DNA of 40,216 bases from Pedosphaera sp. GTDB taxonomy: Bacteria; Verrucomicrobiota; Verrucomicrobiia; Limisphaerales; UBA1100. Positions 9,339 through 18,722 of the stretch are shown here, piece by piece (within the stretch, counting starts at the first letter, position 1; every line of letters starts with the position of its first letter). The notes beneath the pieces are model-generated. The model did no database searches, had not been told where the DNA came from, and saw nothing but the letters and a program-made list of their open reading frames with translations. Where the stretch lies: positions 1-40,216 of the forward strand of contig SIAW01000012.1 of assembly GCA_009695465.1 (NCBI GenBank), written 5' to 3'. A program made the position numbers and the translations under genes.

Positions 9339-10688
9339 ATGAAACCAAGTCAGCACATCAAAATATTTTTGGCCTCGTTGAGCGGCGCGTCCTTCGCGCT
9401 GCTGTCGGCGTGCCACACGCCCATGCCGGCCGATGACGCCGCAGCCGCTGCCACCAAGGCGGCGGGTTTGCGCGCCGCCATTATTTTCCAGACCAACAGC
9501 GCGCCCATTGATCTGGCCGCCAGCACCAACTCACTGGCGTTGCCCGACGCCGTGCAGCAGGCCGTGCTGGCCTCGCCGGAAATTCAGATGGCACTCGCCC
9601 GCGCGCGCGCGGCGCAGGCGGACGCTTGGCAGACGCGCGTGCTGCCCAATCCGGTGTTGCACATTCTCTTTCGTCTGCCCGAAGGCGGCGGCGCCACAGC
9701 CATCGAAGCGGGCCTCGCCACCGAGTTGGCGCATTGGATCCAGCAACCTCGACGCATCCGCGCCGCCGATCATCGTCTGCGCGCGGCCGGCGCGACGGTG
9801 GTCACTGCGGCACTCGATGTCATCGCAGAAACGGAGACCCACTATCTCGCCCACGTGGCGCATCAGGAAACCATCGCCCTGTTGCAGCAACGCCAGTCGG
9901 TGCTTGCTGCCCTGCGCGAGGTGGCGCAACGCCGATTGGAAATCGGCGAAGGGACGCGGTTGGATGTCGCCGCGATGGACGCGCAGTTGGCGGAGGTGCT
10001 CGCGGAGTTGGCCGAACAACGCATGAAACTGGCCATAGAAAAACTGGCCTTGGCGCGCCTTCTCGGCCAGCCGTCGGTGCTGCATGATTTCCAACTCAGC
10101 ACACCTTTATCCGATCCGGCACCGGTGCCTTCCGAAGCCGCGTGGATTTCCAACGCCCTGCAGCGGCGTCCGGAGATCCAATCCGCGCGCGCAGAACTGG
10201 CGGCACGCGGCGATGATCAGGCATTGGCCCGACTGGCCTGGCTCTCGGGACTTGGAGCGGGACTTGCCGCCGAGCGCGATCCGGACTGGTCGCTGGGGCC
10301 GTCGGTCACTGTGCCCCTGCCTATTTTTGACACCGGCGCAGCGGCGCGCGCAAAGGCTGAGGCTGAACTCATCGAGGTGCGCCATCACCTGACGCAGCTC
10401 CTGCGCCGAGCTGTTCAGGAAGTGCGCCAGGCTCACATCGCGCAGTCCCAGCTTCAGGCCGCCGCCAATCATGTCCGCGAACGGCTCATTCCCTTGCAGC
10501 AAGAGCGAGCACGCCTGGCGCGCGCGGTGCATGCCGTTGGCCAGTCCGATATCACGCCGGTGCGTTTGGCCGAGTTGGATCTGCAGGCGGCACAACTGCG
10601 CCTGCTCGATCTGCGTCGCCGACTGGCAACTGCCGCCATTCAACTGCGCCGCGCCGGTGGCGGCCCCATTTCCATGCCTCAACCTTGA
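9339..10688 (+). CDS. czcC: Outer-membrane efflux lipoprotein, CzcC/TolC type
   Basis: This 449-residue protein has a lipoprotein signal with lipobox LLSAC (Cys25). The remainder is the long Ala-rich helical hairpin repeat of the outer-membrane efflux protein family, with two homologous halves (for example LPDAVQQAVLASPEIQMALARA and a matching second-half segment). It would form the trimeric outer-membrane channel of an RND tripartite pump. The czcB- and czcA-like genes follow within 13 and 6 bases. The symbol reflects locus order and similarity; the metal is not established. ATG at 9339 was chosen because it starts the lipoprotein signal. Confidence 0.85.
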   Translation: MKPSQHIKIFLASLSGASFALLSACHTPMPADDAAAAATKAAGLRAAIIFQTNSAPIDLAASTNSLALPDAVQQAVLASPEIQMALARARAAQADAWQTRVLPNPVLHILFRLPEGGGATAIEAGLATELAHWIQQPRRIRAADHRLRAAGATVVTAALDVIAETETHYLAHVAHQETIALLQQRQSVLAALREVAQRRLEIGEGTRLDVAAMDAQLAEVLAELAEQRMKLAIEKLALARLLGQPSVLHDFQLSTPLSDPAPVPSEAAWISNALQRRPEIQSARAELAARGDDQALARLAWLSGLGAGLAAERDPDWSLGPSVTVPLPIFDTGAAARAKAEAELIEVRHHLTQLLRRAVQEVRQAHIAQSQLQAAANHVRERLIPLQQERARLARAVHAVGQSDITPVRLAELDLQAAQLRLLDLRRRLATAAIQLRRAGGGPISMPQP

Positions 10689-10701
10689 ACTCCCTATTGC
10701 C

Positions 10702-12261
10702 ATGAAAACTCACTTCACCTTCACCGCGCTGCTGGTCGCACTGGCGCTGGGCTGCGAGCGCCACGACAAGCACGAGCACGCCGCCGCGGTGGATGATTGT
10801 TGCGCGCCGGCGATGGCAGCCGTCGCGGGCATCGCCAAACAGGTCAACGAGGTCACGCTCTCCACCAACGCCATCAAGGAGAACGGCGTGGTGCTGGGCA
10901 ATGTCACGCGGCGCAAATTGATGCCCACCTTCACTGCGCCAGCGCGCGTGGCATTTGACGAGGAGACCATGGCCCACGTGAGTTCGCCCGTGAGCGGGCG
11001 CGTGGTGAGCCTCAGCGCTCATCTGGGCGATCGCGTGGAGGCCAATCAGACCCTCTTCATCATCGACAGCACTGAATTGGGCGCGGCACAGAACGAATAT
11101 CTGAAACAGATTTCACTGCTGGTGGTGGCGCAATCAGGCCAGACCGTCGCGCAGCTCGACCCTGAACTGGCGCAGCGCGAGGCGGACCACGCCAAAGCGC
11201 TCGCGCAACAAGTGCTGGCGGAAAACAATTCGAGCATCGTGCAGGCACAGGCCACGCTCGCGGCGGCGCGACTGGAAGTGGCCACCACTCGCGAGATCTA
11301 TGAATCAGGCAAGAAATTACTGGAGAGTGCCGGTGGCATTGCCACGGCCGAAGTCCTGCGTCGCGAGACGGCCTGGCGCACCGCCGAGATCAAGGAAACG
11401 GCTGCGCGCGCCGTGTTGCAGGCGGCCCATGCCCAGTGGCAGCAGGATCAGAAATACGCGCAGGCCAGTCTCCTCGCCGCACAGGCTGTGGTGCGGGCCG
11501 GTGAGGCGCGCAAGGCCAAGGTGTTGAAGGACGCCCAGACGCAGGTGCAGCAGGTCGAGTTTGCCATCGCCGGCGCCCGCAATCATTTGCAACTGCTGGG
11601 CATGGATGCAGCAGCCCTCGCCATGCTGGAAAACACGCGCCAATTGCGCGCGCAATGCAGTGTGCGTGCGTCGCGCGCGGGCACGGTGGTGGAAAGCGAA
11701 ATCACGGCGGGCGAAATGGCCTCGCCGGACCGGCCGCATCTGATGATCCTCGCGGACTTGAGCCTCGTGTGGGTGTTGGTGGACGTGCCACATGCGCGCG
11801 CACTGATGTTGAAGGCGGGGCAGACGGTGATGGTCAGCGACCCCGCCAGTCGGCGGACGGTGCAGAGCACGGTGGCTCACGTCTCGCCCACGGCCGATCC
11901 GGAGACGCGGACGGTGCAGGTGCGCGCGGTGTTAGACAATCGCGACGGGCACTGGCGGCCGGGCACATTTGTCACCGCACAATTGCCCGAGGCAAATGAA
12001 CCGCAGGAATCGCTGGTGATCCCGCGCGAGGCCGTGCAGATGATCGGCGGCCAGCCCGTGGTGTTCGTGCCGGTGCCCGGCGCAGAAAACAAATTCGCGC
12101 GTCGCGAGGTCAAGCTGGGGCGCGAGGTGGATGGTTGGTTGCCGGTGTTGAGTGGTCTGCAACCGGAGGAAGTGGTGGTGGCGCAGGGCAGTTTCATTCT
12201 CAAGGCGCAATTGCTCAAGGCCAGCGCGGAGCATGAGCACGATCACAGCGACGGATTTTAG
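10702..12261 (+). CDS. czcB: RND efflux periplasmic adaptor, CzcB type
   Basis: This 519-residue adaptor has lipobox LALGC (Cys18), followed at once by a possible metal-binding stretch CERHDKHEH and DDCC. Next come a split lipoyl-like domain (SSPVSGRVVSLSAHLGDRV), a long alpha-helical hairpin (about 130-300), then beta-barrel and membrane-proximal domains (LADLSLVWVLVDVPHA). The C-terminus is His-rich (HEHDHSDGF). Adaptors of this family bridge the inner-membrane pump and outer-membrane channel, and some bind and hand over metal ions. The His and Cys clusters at both ends fit a metal-handling role. The gene lies between czcC and czcA homologues. Confidence 0.87.
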   Translation: MKTHFTFTALLVALALGCERHDKHEHAAAVDDCCAPAMAAVAGIAKQVNEVTLSTNAIKENGVVLGNVTRRKLMPTFTAPARVAFDEETMAHVSSPVSGRVVSLSAHLGDRVEANQTLFIIDSTELGAAQNEYLKQISLLVVAQSGQTVAQLDPELAQREADHAKALAQQVLAENNSSIVQAQATLAAARLEVATTREIYESGKKLLESAGGIATAEVLRRETAWRTAEIKETAARAVLQAAHAQWQQDQKYAQASLLAAQAVVRAGEARKAKVLKDAQTQVQQVEFAIAGARNHLQLLGMDAAALAMLENTRQLRAQCSVRASRAGTVVESEITAGEMASPDRPHLMILADLSLVWVLVDVPHARALMLKAGQTVMVSDPASRRTVQSTVAHVSPTADPETRTVQVRAVLDNRDGHWRPGTFVTAQLPEANEPQESLVIPREAVQMIGGQPVVFVPVPGAENKFARREVKLGREVDGWLPVLSGLQPEEVVVAQGSFILKAQLLKASAEHEHDHSDGF

Positions 12262-12267
12262 CCCGCC

Positions 12268-15200
12268 ATGATTGATCGCATCCTCAAACTCGCCATCGCC
12301 CAGCGGCACTTCGTGCTGGTGCTCACGCTGGTCGGCGCGGTCATCGGTGCGCTGGCGCTGGCGCGGCTGCCCATTGACGCGGTACCGGACATCACCAACA
12401 AGCAGGTGCAGATCAACACGGTGCACCCGGGATTGTCGCCGGAGGAGATCGAGCGGCAGATCACCTTTCAAGTGGAGACCACGCTGGCGGGCATCGCGGG
12501 CCTGCAATCCACGCGATCACTTTCGCGCGATGGTTACAGCCAAGTCACGGCCATCTTTGAGGACGAGGTGGACATCTACTTCGCGCGGCAACAGATCAGC
12601 GAACGCCTCAACAACATCCGCTCCACGCTGCCTGCGGGCGCGGATCCGAAGATGGGGCCCATCTCCACGGGCTTGGGCGAGGTCTTCATGTGGAGCGTTC
12701 ACTTTCGCGATGGAGAAAGTAACGCCACGGGCAAACCCGGGCTGCAGGCCGGCGGTGATTATCTGACCCTCGAAGGCGAGTTGCTGACCAACGATGTGCA
12801 GCGGCTCACCTATCTGCGCACCCTGCAGGACTGGCTGGTACGGCCGCAGTTGATCTCGACCATCAAGAACATCGCCGACATCGAGGCCATCGGCGGTTTT
12901 GTGAAGCAGTACGAAGTGCAGCCGCGCCTGCCCGATTTGCTGGCGCACGGCTTGACGCTGCACGACCTTATCACCGCGCTGGAACGCAATAATCAAGTAG
13001 CGGGCGCGGGCCGCATGGAGCAGCGCGGCGAGACGATGCTGGTGCGCGTGGACGCGCGCGTGGATCGGCGCGAGGCGTTGACGCGCGTGCCCATCGCACA
13101 GAAACGCGGCACGCCGGTGTTTATCGGTGACGTGGCCGATGTCGTCATCGCCGGTGCCGCGCGGCAAGGCAGCGCCACTCACGCCGGTCACGAGACGGTC
13201 GTGGGCACCGTGCTGATGTTGACCGGCTCCAACAGCCGCGCCGTCGCGCGCGCCGTGGGCGAGCGCCTGCCCGCCGTGCAGCGCAGTCTGCCGCCGGACA
13301 TCGTGCTCACGCCGCTGCTGGATCGCTCGCGCCTCGTCAACGCCACCATCGCCACGGTGAAGCACAATCTTTTTTACGGCGCGGTGCTGGTCGTGGTGGT
13401 GCTCTTCGCGTTGCTGGGACACGTCCGCGCGGCCTTCGTCACGGCACTGGCCATCCCCCTCTCCATGCTGCTGGCCGCCACGGGCATGGTGGCGTGGGGC
13501 ATCAGCGGCAACTTGATGAGTTTGGGCGCGGTGGACTTTGGTCTCATCGTGGATGGCTCGGTGATCATTGTGGAAAATTGCCTGCGCCGATTGGCTGAGC
13601 GACAGCGGCAACTGGGCCGCCCGCTGGAACTGGCCGAGCGCATGGACGTGGTGCAACACGCCAGCCACGAGGTACGCCGCGCCACCGTTTTTGGCGAGGC
13701 CATCATCATCATCGTGTACGTGCCCATCCTCGCGCTGGCGGGGGTGGAGGGCAAAATGTTCCATCCCATGGCGCTGACGGTGATCTTCGCGCTCACCGCA
13801 GCATTTCTCCTCTCGCTGACATTCATCCCGGCGATGGTGGCGCTGTGCGTGCGTGGGCGGATTTCTGAAAAGGAAAATCCGCTGATGCAAGTGGCGCATC
13901 GCTTGTACGAACCGCTGTTGGACGCGGCGCTGCGCCGGCGTGGCGCGGTCATCGCCATCGCGGCGGCACTGTGCATCGGCGCGGGCGTGGGGTTCACGAG
14001 GTTGGGACAGGAATTCATCCCCACCCTCGACGAAGGCGACATCGCCATGCACGCCGTGCGCATCCCCGGCACGGGCTTGGAACAGGCCACGCGCATGCAG
14101 ATGCAATTGGAACGCGCCGTGGCGCAGATGCCCGAGGTGGCCGTGGTGTTCTCCAAAACCGGCACGACGGATCTGGGCACCGATCCCATGCCGCCGCATG
14201 TCTCGGACACGTTCATCCTTTTCAAGGATCGCGCGCAATGGCCCAACCCCAAACTTTCCAAACCTGAATTGGAGCAACGCCTGCGCGCCGCCGTGGCGGA
14301 TGTGCCCGGCAATAATTATGAGGTGACGCAACCCATCCAGATGCGGTTCAACGAACTGATCGCCGGCACGCGCAGCGATGTGGCCGTGCATGTGTACGGC
14401 AGCGACATGGATCAACTCCGCGAAGCCGCCGCGCGCGTGGCGCAAGTGTTGCAATCGGTGCCCGGTGCCACTGATGTGCGCGTGGAGCAGACCAGTGGCA
14501 TGCCGATGTTGACCGTGCGCCCGCGCGCCGATGTGATCGCGCGCCACGGATTGACCGGTGGCGACATTGTGGACGCCGTCTCCATCGCCGTCGGCGGACA
14601 CACTGCGGGACAACTCTTCGAGGGCGACCGCCGCTTTGACATCGTTGTGCGACTGCCCGAATCGGTCCGCACCGATCGCCGGCAATTGGAGGAGCTGCCC
14701 GTGCCGCTGCCGCCGGTGGCCGAGCATGCGCCCCGAGCCTTCACGCTGGCCAGTGCCCCGCATCACACAGGACTGCCGCACGTGCTACCGCTGCGATTGT
14801 TGGCGGAGGTGTCCGATGGCGAAGGTCCATTCCAAGTGAGCCGCCAAAATGGCCAGCGCCGCATCACGGTGGTGACCAATGTGCGCGGCCGCGACTTGGG
14901 TGGATTTGTCACCGCAGCACAGACAGCGGTGGTCGCGCGCGCGGCGTTGCCACCGGGCCTCTGGACGGAATGGGGCGGCCAGCACGAGCATTACCTGAGC
15001 GCGCGCAACCGGCTGGCGATGGTGGTGCCCATCTGTTTTGTGCTGATCTTCATGTTGCTGCACGCGGGATTGGGCGCGGCCAAACCGGCGCTCTTGGTGT
15101 TCACCGGCGTGCCGCTGGCGTTGACCGGTGGCGTGGCGGCACTGGCCTTGCGCGGGATGCCCTTCTCCATCTCGGCGGGCGTGGGCTTCATCGCCGTGTC

Positions 15201-15498
15201 CGGCGTGGCGGTGCTCAACGGTCTGGTGTTAGTCACCTTCATCAACCAGATGCGCGCGCAGGGACTGCCCGGATTGGAAGCAGTGCGCAGCGGCGCGCTG
15301 ACACGGCTGCGCGCGGTGTTGATGACGGCGCTGGTGGCTGCGCTGGGATTCCTGCCGATGGCTTTTGCCAGCGGCACCGGCGCGGAAGTGCAACGCCCGC
15401 TGGCCACCGTGGTCATCGGCGGCATCCTCAGCTCGACCGCGCTGACGTTGCTGGTGTTGCCGGCGCTGTGCGCGTGGATGTTCGGCAGAAAATCCTGA
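12268..15498 (+). CDS. czcA: Heavy-metal efflux RND pump, CzcA family
   Basis: This full-length 1076-residue inner-membrane proton/metal antiporter has twelve predicted transmembrane segments and two large periplasmic loops. The N-terminus matches the family (LPIDAVPDITNKQVQINT). The helix IV motif around VDFGLIVDG carries D423, D429 and E436, with the spacing of the proton-relay residues of characterised CzcA. That pattern places it in the HME group for divalent cations (Co, Zn, Cd, Ni) rather than the Cu/Ag CusA group, a family-level inference. ATG at 12268 is six bases after the czcB stop. The gene ends only 14 bases from a convergent gene. Confidence 0.92.
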   Translation: MIDRILKLAIAQRHFVLVLTLVGAVIGALALARLPIDAVPDITNKQVQINTVHPGLSPEEIERQITFQVETTLAGIAGLQSTRSLSRDGYSQVTAIFEDEVDIYFARQQISERLNNIRSTLPAGADPKMGPISTGLGEVFMWSVHFRDGESNATGKPGLQAGGDYLTLEGELLTNDVQRLTYLRTLQDWLVRPQLISTIKNIADIEAIGGFVKQYEVQPRLPDLLAHGLTLHDLITALERNNQVAGAGRMEQRGETMLVRVDARVDRREALTRVPIAQKRGTPVFIGDVADVVIAGAARQGSATHAGHETVVGTVLMLTGSNSRAVARAVGERLPAVQRSLPPDIVLTPLLDRSRLVNATIATVKHNLFYGAVLVVVVLFALLGHVRAAFVTALAIPLSMLLAATGMVAWGISGNLMSLGAVDFGLIVDGSVIIVENCLRRLAERQRQLGRPLELAERMDVVQHASHEVRRATVFGEAIIIIVYVPILALAGVEGKMFHPMALTVIFALTAAFLLSLTFIPAMVALCVRGRISEKENPLMQVAHRLYEPLLDAALRRRGAVIAIAAALCIGAGVGFTRLGQEFIPTLDEGDIAMHAVRIPGTGLEQATRMQMQLERAVAQMPEVAVVFSKTGTTDLGTDPMPPHVSDTFILFKDRAQWPNPKLSKPELEQRLRAAVADVPGNNYEVTQPIQMRFNELIAGTRSDVAVHVYGSDMDQLREAAARVAQVLQSVPGATDVRVEQTSGMPMLTVRPRADVIARHGLTGGDIVDAVSIAVGGHTAGQLFEGDRRFDIVVRLPESVRTDRRQLEELPVPLPPVAEHAPRAFTLASAPHHTGLPHVLPLRLLAEVSDGEGPFQVSRQNGQRRITVVTNVRGRDLGGFVTAAQTAVVARAALPPGLWTEWGGQHEHYLSARNRLAMVVPICFVLIFMLLHAGLGAAKPALLVFTGVPLALTGGVAALALRGMPFSISAGVGFIAVSGVAVLNGLVLVTFINQMRAQGLPGLEAVRSGALTRLRAVLMTALVAALGFLPMAFASGTGAEVQRPLATVVIGGILSSTALTLLVLPALCAWMFGRKS

Positions 15499-15512
15499 GC
15501 TGCCCCGCCAAT

Positions 15513-16865
15513 TCACTTCGCCGTCAGCACGCGGCGCATGGCATCAAGCAGCGGCTTCTCCGCGCCCGGATGCACCCAGCACCAGTCGCCCAGATTGCCG
15601 TCGCCTTCCGCCCAATGCTTTTCGGTGGGCACGTAACCCGTCGCCCCCTCGCCGTAGCCCGCGACGAGCACGAAGGAATCCGGGCGCATCTGCTGCGCGG
15701 CGAGCTGATACTCCACATAGCTTTCGCCCGGCAAGAGCAGCAATTGCGCGGCGCCCAAATCAATCACCGGCACGTCAATCTTGTGGCCGGCATCCGCGCG
15801 TTGCCGCCAGCTCAGTCCCATCGCGGCGAGGCATTGCTGGAAGTGATCGGTGGCGGGCACCAATTTGCGTTGGAGATCTTCCACGGTGAACCCCGCATGA
15901 TTGCGCGGCTCCAGCCGGACCTGCGTGTTGCGAAAGGCCACGCGCTGCAAAGGGTGGCGCTGGGTCTGTGTCCACGCGCGCGTCATGCCTGTGTGCAGGC
16001 GGTCAGCCAGCGCGACGCGATTGGTGCGCGCACCGTCATTGTATTTGCCGGCGGTGACGTTGCCGCTGGCGCCTGAAAAATAAACCTGCAAGCAATCGGG
16101 CGTCTCGCGCTGGCGCCGGGCGCGGGCGTCGCCGGGAAAATCAGCGGAGACGGCGCCGGTGCGATAGTAGCTCATCGGATGCGTCGCGTAACCGCTGAGC
16201 GCGGCCACGGCGTTGGTGCCGTTCCAAAAACTGAGCGTCTTGAGCCACGGATCAATGGTGCCCTCGTCCGCATCGCGGGCCAGCACGTTCTTGGCGCTGG
16301 CACTGCCGCGGCCAAAGGAAGGTTTGCCATCGGGCAAGAGGTAGCGGCGGTTGGAGGAGATGCGCTCGACCTTCGCCTGGCCGATGCCGATGTGTGTGAC
16401 GCGCTTGGGATTTTTCATCGCAGCACGCACCACCTCGGCCACGCCACGCACGGCCTTCTCATGAAAGGCCAGATCGCAAACGCTGCCGATGAGTTTGTGC
16501 CGCTCCAAGATGCGCTGCGCCTCCAAGTCGGCCACCGGCGCGTCGTGTTGGTGGATGCAGGAGACGAGCACGCGCTCGGGCGTGGTGCCCGCAGCCTCGC
16601 CCAGCGCCTGACGCCAGCGGTCAAACGCCTCGTTGCGAATCTCGCACCAGTCCACCGAGACAAACACCACGGGCTTGTCGCCGCCCAAAATCACGATGCC
16701 TTTGGCAAAGAGCGGATCGGCTACCGAGGTGGATTTCCATAAGCCGCCCATCATGCCGTGCCCGAGCGGCACGGTGACGTCGGCGCTGAAGGGGACGATG
16801 GAAAATTCCGCTGCGGTCAAGGACGCCGCAAACGCCAGTGAGTGGAGGAGCGCAATGGCCTTCAT
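15513..16865 (-). CDS. Secreted neutral/alkaline ceramidase-like protein
   Basis: This 450-residue protein starts with a signal peptide (MKAIALLHSLAFAASLTAA). The body fits the neutral/alkaline non-lysosomal ceramidase-like fold: VSCIHQHDAPV stands where the family has its metal-binding His motif, GYATHPMSYY supplies another conserved His, and FSGASGNVTAGKYN matches the Gly-Asn loop. Family members hydrolyse N-acyl amide bonds in sphingolipids, but PVC paralogues are uncharacterised and the substrate is unknown. It follows the ccoP-like gene after 79 bases in the same direction, so it could be read through from the respiratory cluster or be independent. An in-frame ATG at 16904 is less likely because it precedes the signal peptide. 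Confidence 0.7.
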   Translation of the reverse strand: MKAIALLHSLAFAASLTAAEFSIVPFSADVTVPLGHGMMGGLWKSTSVADPLFAKGIVILGGDKPVVFVSVDWCEIRNEAFDRWRQALGEAAGTTPERVLVSCIHQHDAPVADLEAQRILERHKLIGSVCDLAFHEKAVRGVAEVVRAAMKNPKRVTHIGIGQAKVERISSNRRYLLPDGKPSFGRGSASAKNVLARDADEGTIDPWLKTLSFWNGTNAVAALSGYATHPMSYYRTGAVSADFPGDARARRQRETPDCLQVYFSGASGNVTAGKYNDGARTNRVALADRLHTGMTRAWTQTQRHPLQRVAFRNTQVRLEPRNHAGFTVEDLQRKLVPATDHFQQCLAAMGLSWRQRADAGHKIDVPVIDLGAAQLLLLPGESYVEYQLAAQQMRPDSFVLVAGYGEGATGYVPTEKHWAEGDGNLGDWCWVHPGAEKPLLDAMRRVLTAK

Positions 16866-16944
16866 GAATGAAGGCGAGGATGGCAGGGAAATCAGGCGTG
16901 GCAAGCACTGCGAGGTGCCGTGTCGCGCAGGACGCGGCCGCAGC

Positions 16945-17571
16945 TTACTTGTCGGTGACGGAAATCTTTTCCAACTCCGGCACCGTCCACGGTGTGGCGC
17001 GGGAAGCGACGGACTCGCGGATGACCTTCACTGATTTGGCGTCCACCGGCTTGGCGCTGTTGCCCCACGAATTGCGGACGTACGTCAGCACGTCGGCGAT
17101 TTCTTCATCGGACAAATTCGCACCGACGGGCGGCATGGTGCCGCCGGACCAGATGACATCGCGCACTTTCACCGGGCCGCTCAACCCGTGCAGCACGATG
17201 CGCACGAGGCGGTCGGGCTTGCTCTCCAGCACCCATTCGGAGGCCGCCAGTGGTGGGGCATGTTGACCTTGGGATCCTTCACCCCCGGATTGATGGCAAC
17301 CCAGGCAAGCTGCTTTGCCTTTGAAAATGGAGGCGCCGCGTTCCAGTTGCAATTCCAGCGGCGACCGCGCGGCCATCGCCTGCCATTCCTCTTCGTCGGT
17401 GTACGGCGCGTGTACCAACGCGGAGAACCCGCCATCGGCGCGATCCACTTGGGTCATGCCGAAATACAGCACGAGGAGCAGCAACACCATCACGCCCACC
17501 GGCATCTGCGCCGCGCTGGCGGTAGGCTCCGGCTTTTCAGGAGATGGTTTGGAGGTTTGCGGTGCGCTCAT
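16945..17571 (-). CDS. CcoP-like membrane-anchored cytochrome c with a single heme motif
   Basis: The 208-residue protein has a Pro-rich N-terminus, one transmembrane helix (about 24-40) and a single cytochrome c domain with CLGCH at residues 89-93. A possible axial Met lies in GGTMPPVGANLSD. By order (N, O, P) it occupies the place of CcoP in cbb3 oxidases, but CcoP normally carries two heme motifs. Its ATG overlaps the preceding stop as TGATG. It would pass electrons at the periplasmic face; donor and acceptor are unknown. The in-frame start at 17847 was rejected because the extra 92 residues overlap the ccoO-like gene. Confidence 0.8.
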   Translation of the reverse strand: MSAPQTSKPSPEKPEPTASAAQMPVGVMVLLLLVLYFGMTQVDRADGGFSALVHAPYTDEEEWQAMAARSPLELQLERGASIFKGKAACLGCHQSGGEGSQGQHAPPLAASEWVLESKPDRLVRIVLHGLSGPVKVRDVIWSGGTMPPVGANLSDEEIADVLTYVRNSWGNSAKPVDAKSVKVIRESVASRATPWTVPELEKISVTDK

Positions 17572-18722
17572 CACTTCTGGCTGCGGGATTCGATTTTTAA
17601 TTTGGGCGCGGGCGCTTCCGGCAACAGATCGGGTTGCTGCAGGCTTTGCAGATACGCCACCAACGCGCGGGCTGCGGGCTTGGGCACGACGACTTGACCG
17701 CCCGAGACAAAACTGCCCTGCGCCACTTCCGCTGCGGACAACGTCGTCCCGGGTTTGTACGTGAACAGGAATCGGTAAGGCGGCATGACGGACTTGGCAT
17801 GGCCGAAACCTTCCGCTTTCGGATTGTAGAGATGCTGATAGTGCCACGCATCACCTTTCCAGCGGCCGCCGATGTGGGCGAGGTCCGGCCCGACGCGCTG
17901 CGAACCCAGCATCACCGGCGTCTCATAAAGATAATCGCGACTCGCACTGCGGCGCAGTCCCCACGCAGCATGACCTTCTCTCGCCACAATATCTCCGGCA
18001 GGCTGGCCTGCGACAATGGGCGTCAGTTCCGGCTCCATCAAAATCACGACTCCGGCATTCTTCATCGCCACCACGACCGTCTTGGCTTCGGCCCACGCCA
18101 ACGGGCCTACAAGTAAAATCCCCGGCTTCTTCGCCTGGTGCGGCGCGGTGGCGTTACCAGCGGCCTGCGGCAGTTTCAAAAATCGGCGCGCGCGCTCCAC
18201 TTCGACTTTGTCCGTCAACCCCGCCAAGCTCAATGCCTCCAGCCGGCCTGCTTCATCGAGCTTGTCCACCACGCCAGCCTCGGCCCGAACCGCCAGTTTG
18301 GATTCCTCTATGATCTTGAAATCGTCTGTGTTGAGAAAGAGCGCGAGGTCCAGTGACTTGGCCGTCTTGGCATCGCGCCATGATTTGGCCTGGCCATCCT
18401 GCTTGGATTTTTCAGCGGCAACGACCCGGCGATCCATCGCGGCAAACAATCCCTCGCGGTTCGCACCGGAGCCGATCAGGAACAGATTGTACTGCACCCC
18501 ACCTTGGGCCACCTGCTGACTGTGGCAGTGGTAGCAGCCGTTGGCGCGATACACGTCACGGCCCATCTTGGCCAGACCCACGCGATCGTTGGGATAAAGA
18601 ACCTCGCCGCGCGAGTACGGCGCCACCTTCGCCTGCTGACGAGCTGGGCCGTACACGAGGCCGAACCACGCCGGAGCGAGGGCCGCAAAGATGCAGGCGA
18701 TGAGCATTGGCACGCGGTTCAC
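17571..18722 (-). CDS. CcoO-like monoheme cytochrome c with large internal insertion
   Basis: The 383-residue protein has an N-terminal transmembrane helix (about 6-24), then GRDVYRANGCYHCHSQQV with the heme motif at 63-67, the hallmark of CcoO. The C-terminal CcoO core resumes near residue 263 with GSQRVGPDLAHIGGRW and the axial-Met segment VMPPYRFLF. In ordinary CcoO these parts are about 35 residues apart; here they are separated by about 200. The insertion (about 73-250) is helix-rich, includes a hydrophobic strand-like GILLVGPLAWAEAK segment, and is not one I recognise. The start is GTG at 18722, overlapping the previous stop as GTGA; ATG at 18707 is an alternative. Confidence 0.82.
   Translation of the reverse strand: MNRVPMLIACIFAALAPAWFGLVYGPARQQAKVAPYSRGEVLYPNDRVGLAKMGRDVYRANGCYHCHSQQVAQGGVQYNLFLIGSGANREGLFAAMDRRVVAAEKSKQDGQAKSWRDAKTAKSLDLALFLNTDDFKIIEESKLAVRAEAGVVDKLDEAGRLEALSLAGLTDKVEVERARRFLKLPQAAGNATAPHQAKKPGILLVGPLAWAEAKTVVVAMKNAGVVILMEPELTPIVAGQPAGDIVAREGHAAWGLRRSASRDYLYETPVMLGSQRVGPDLAHIGGRWKGDAWHYQHLYNPKAEGFGHAKSVMPPYRFLFTYKPGTTLSAAEVAQGSFVSGGQVVVPKPAARALVAYLQSLQQPDLLPEAPAPKLKIESRSQK

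Noticed and set aside
12517-14781. Long minus-strand open frame opposite czcA
   Set aside because: Its composition is His/Arg/Gln-rich with no membrane or domain pattern, while the plus strand encodes a full-length, well-conserved RND pump.
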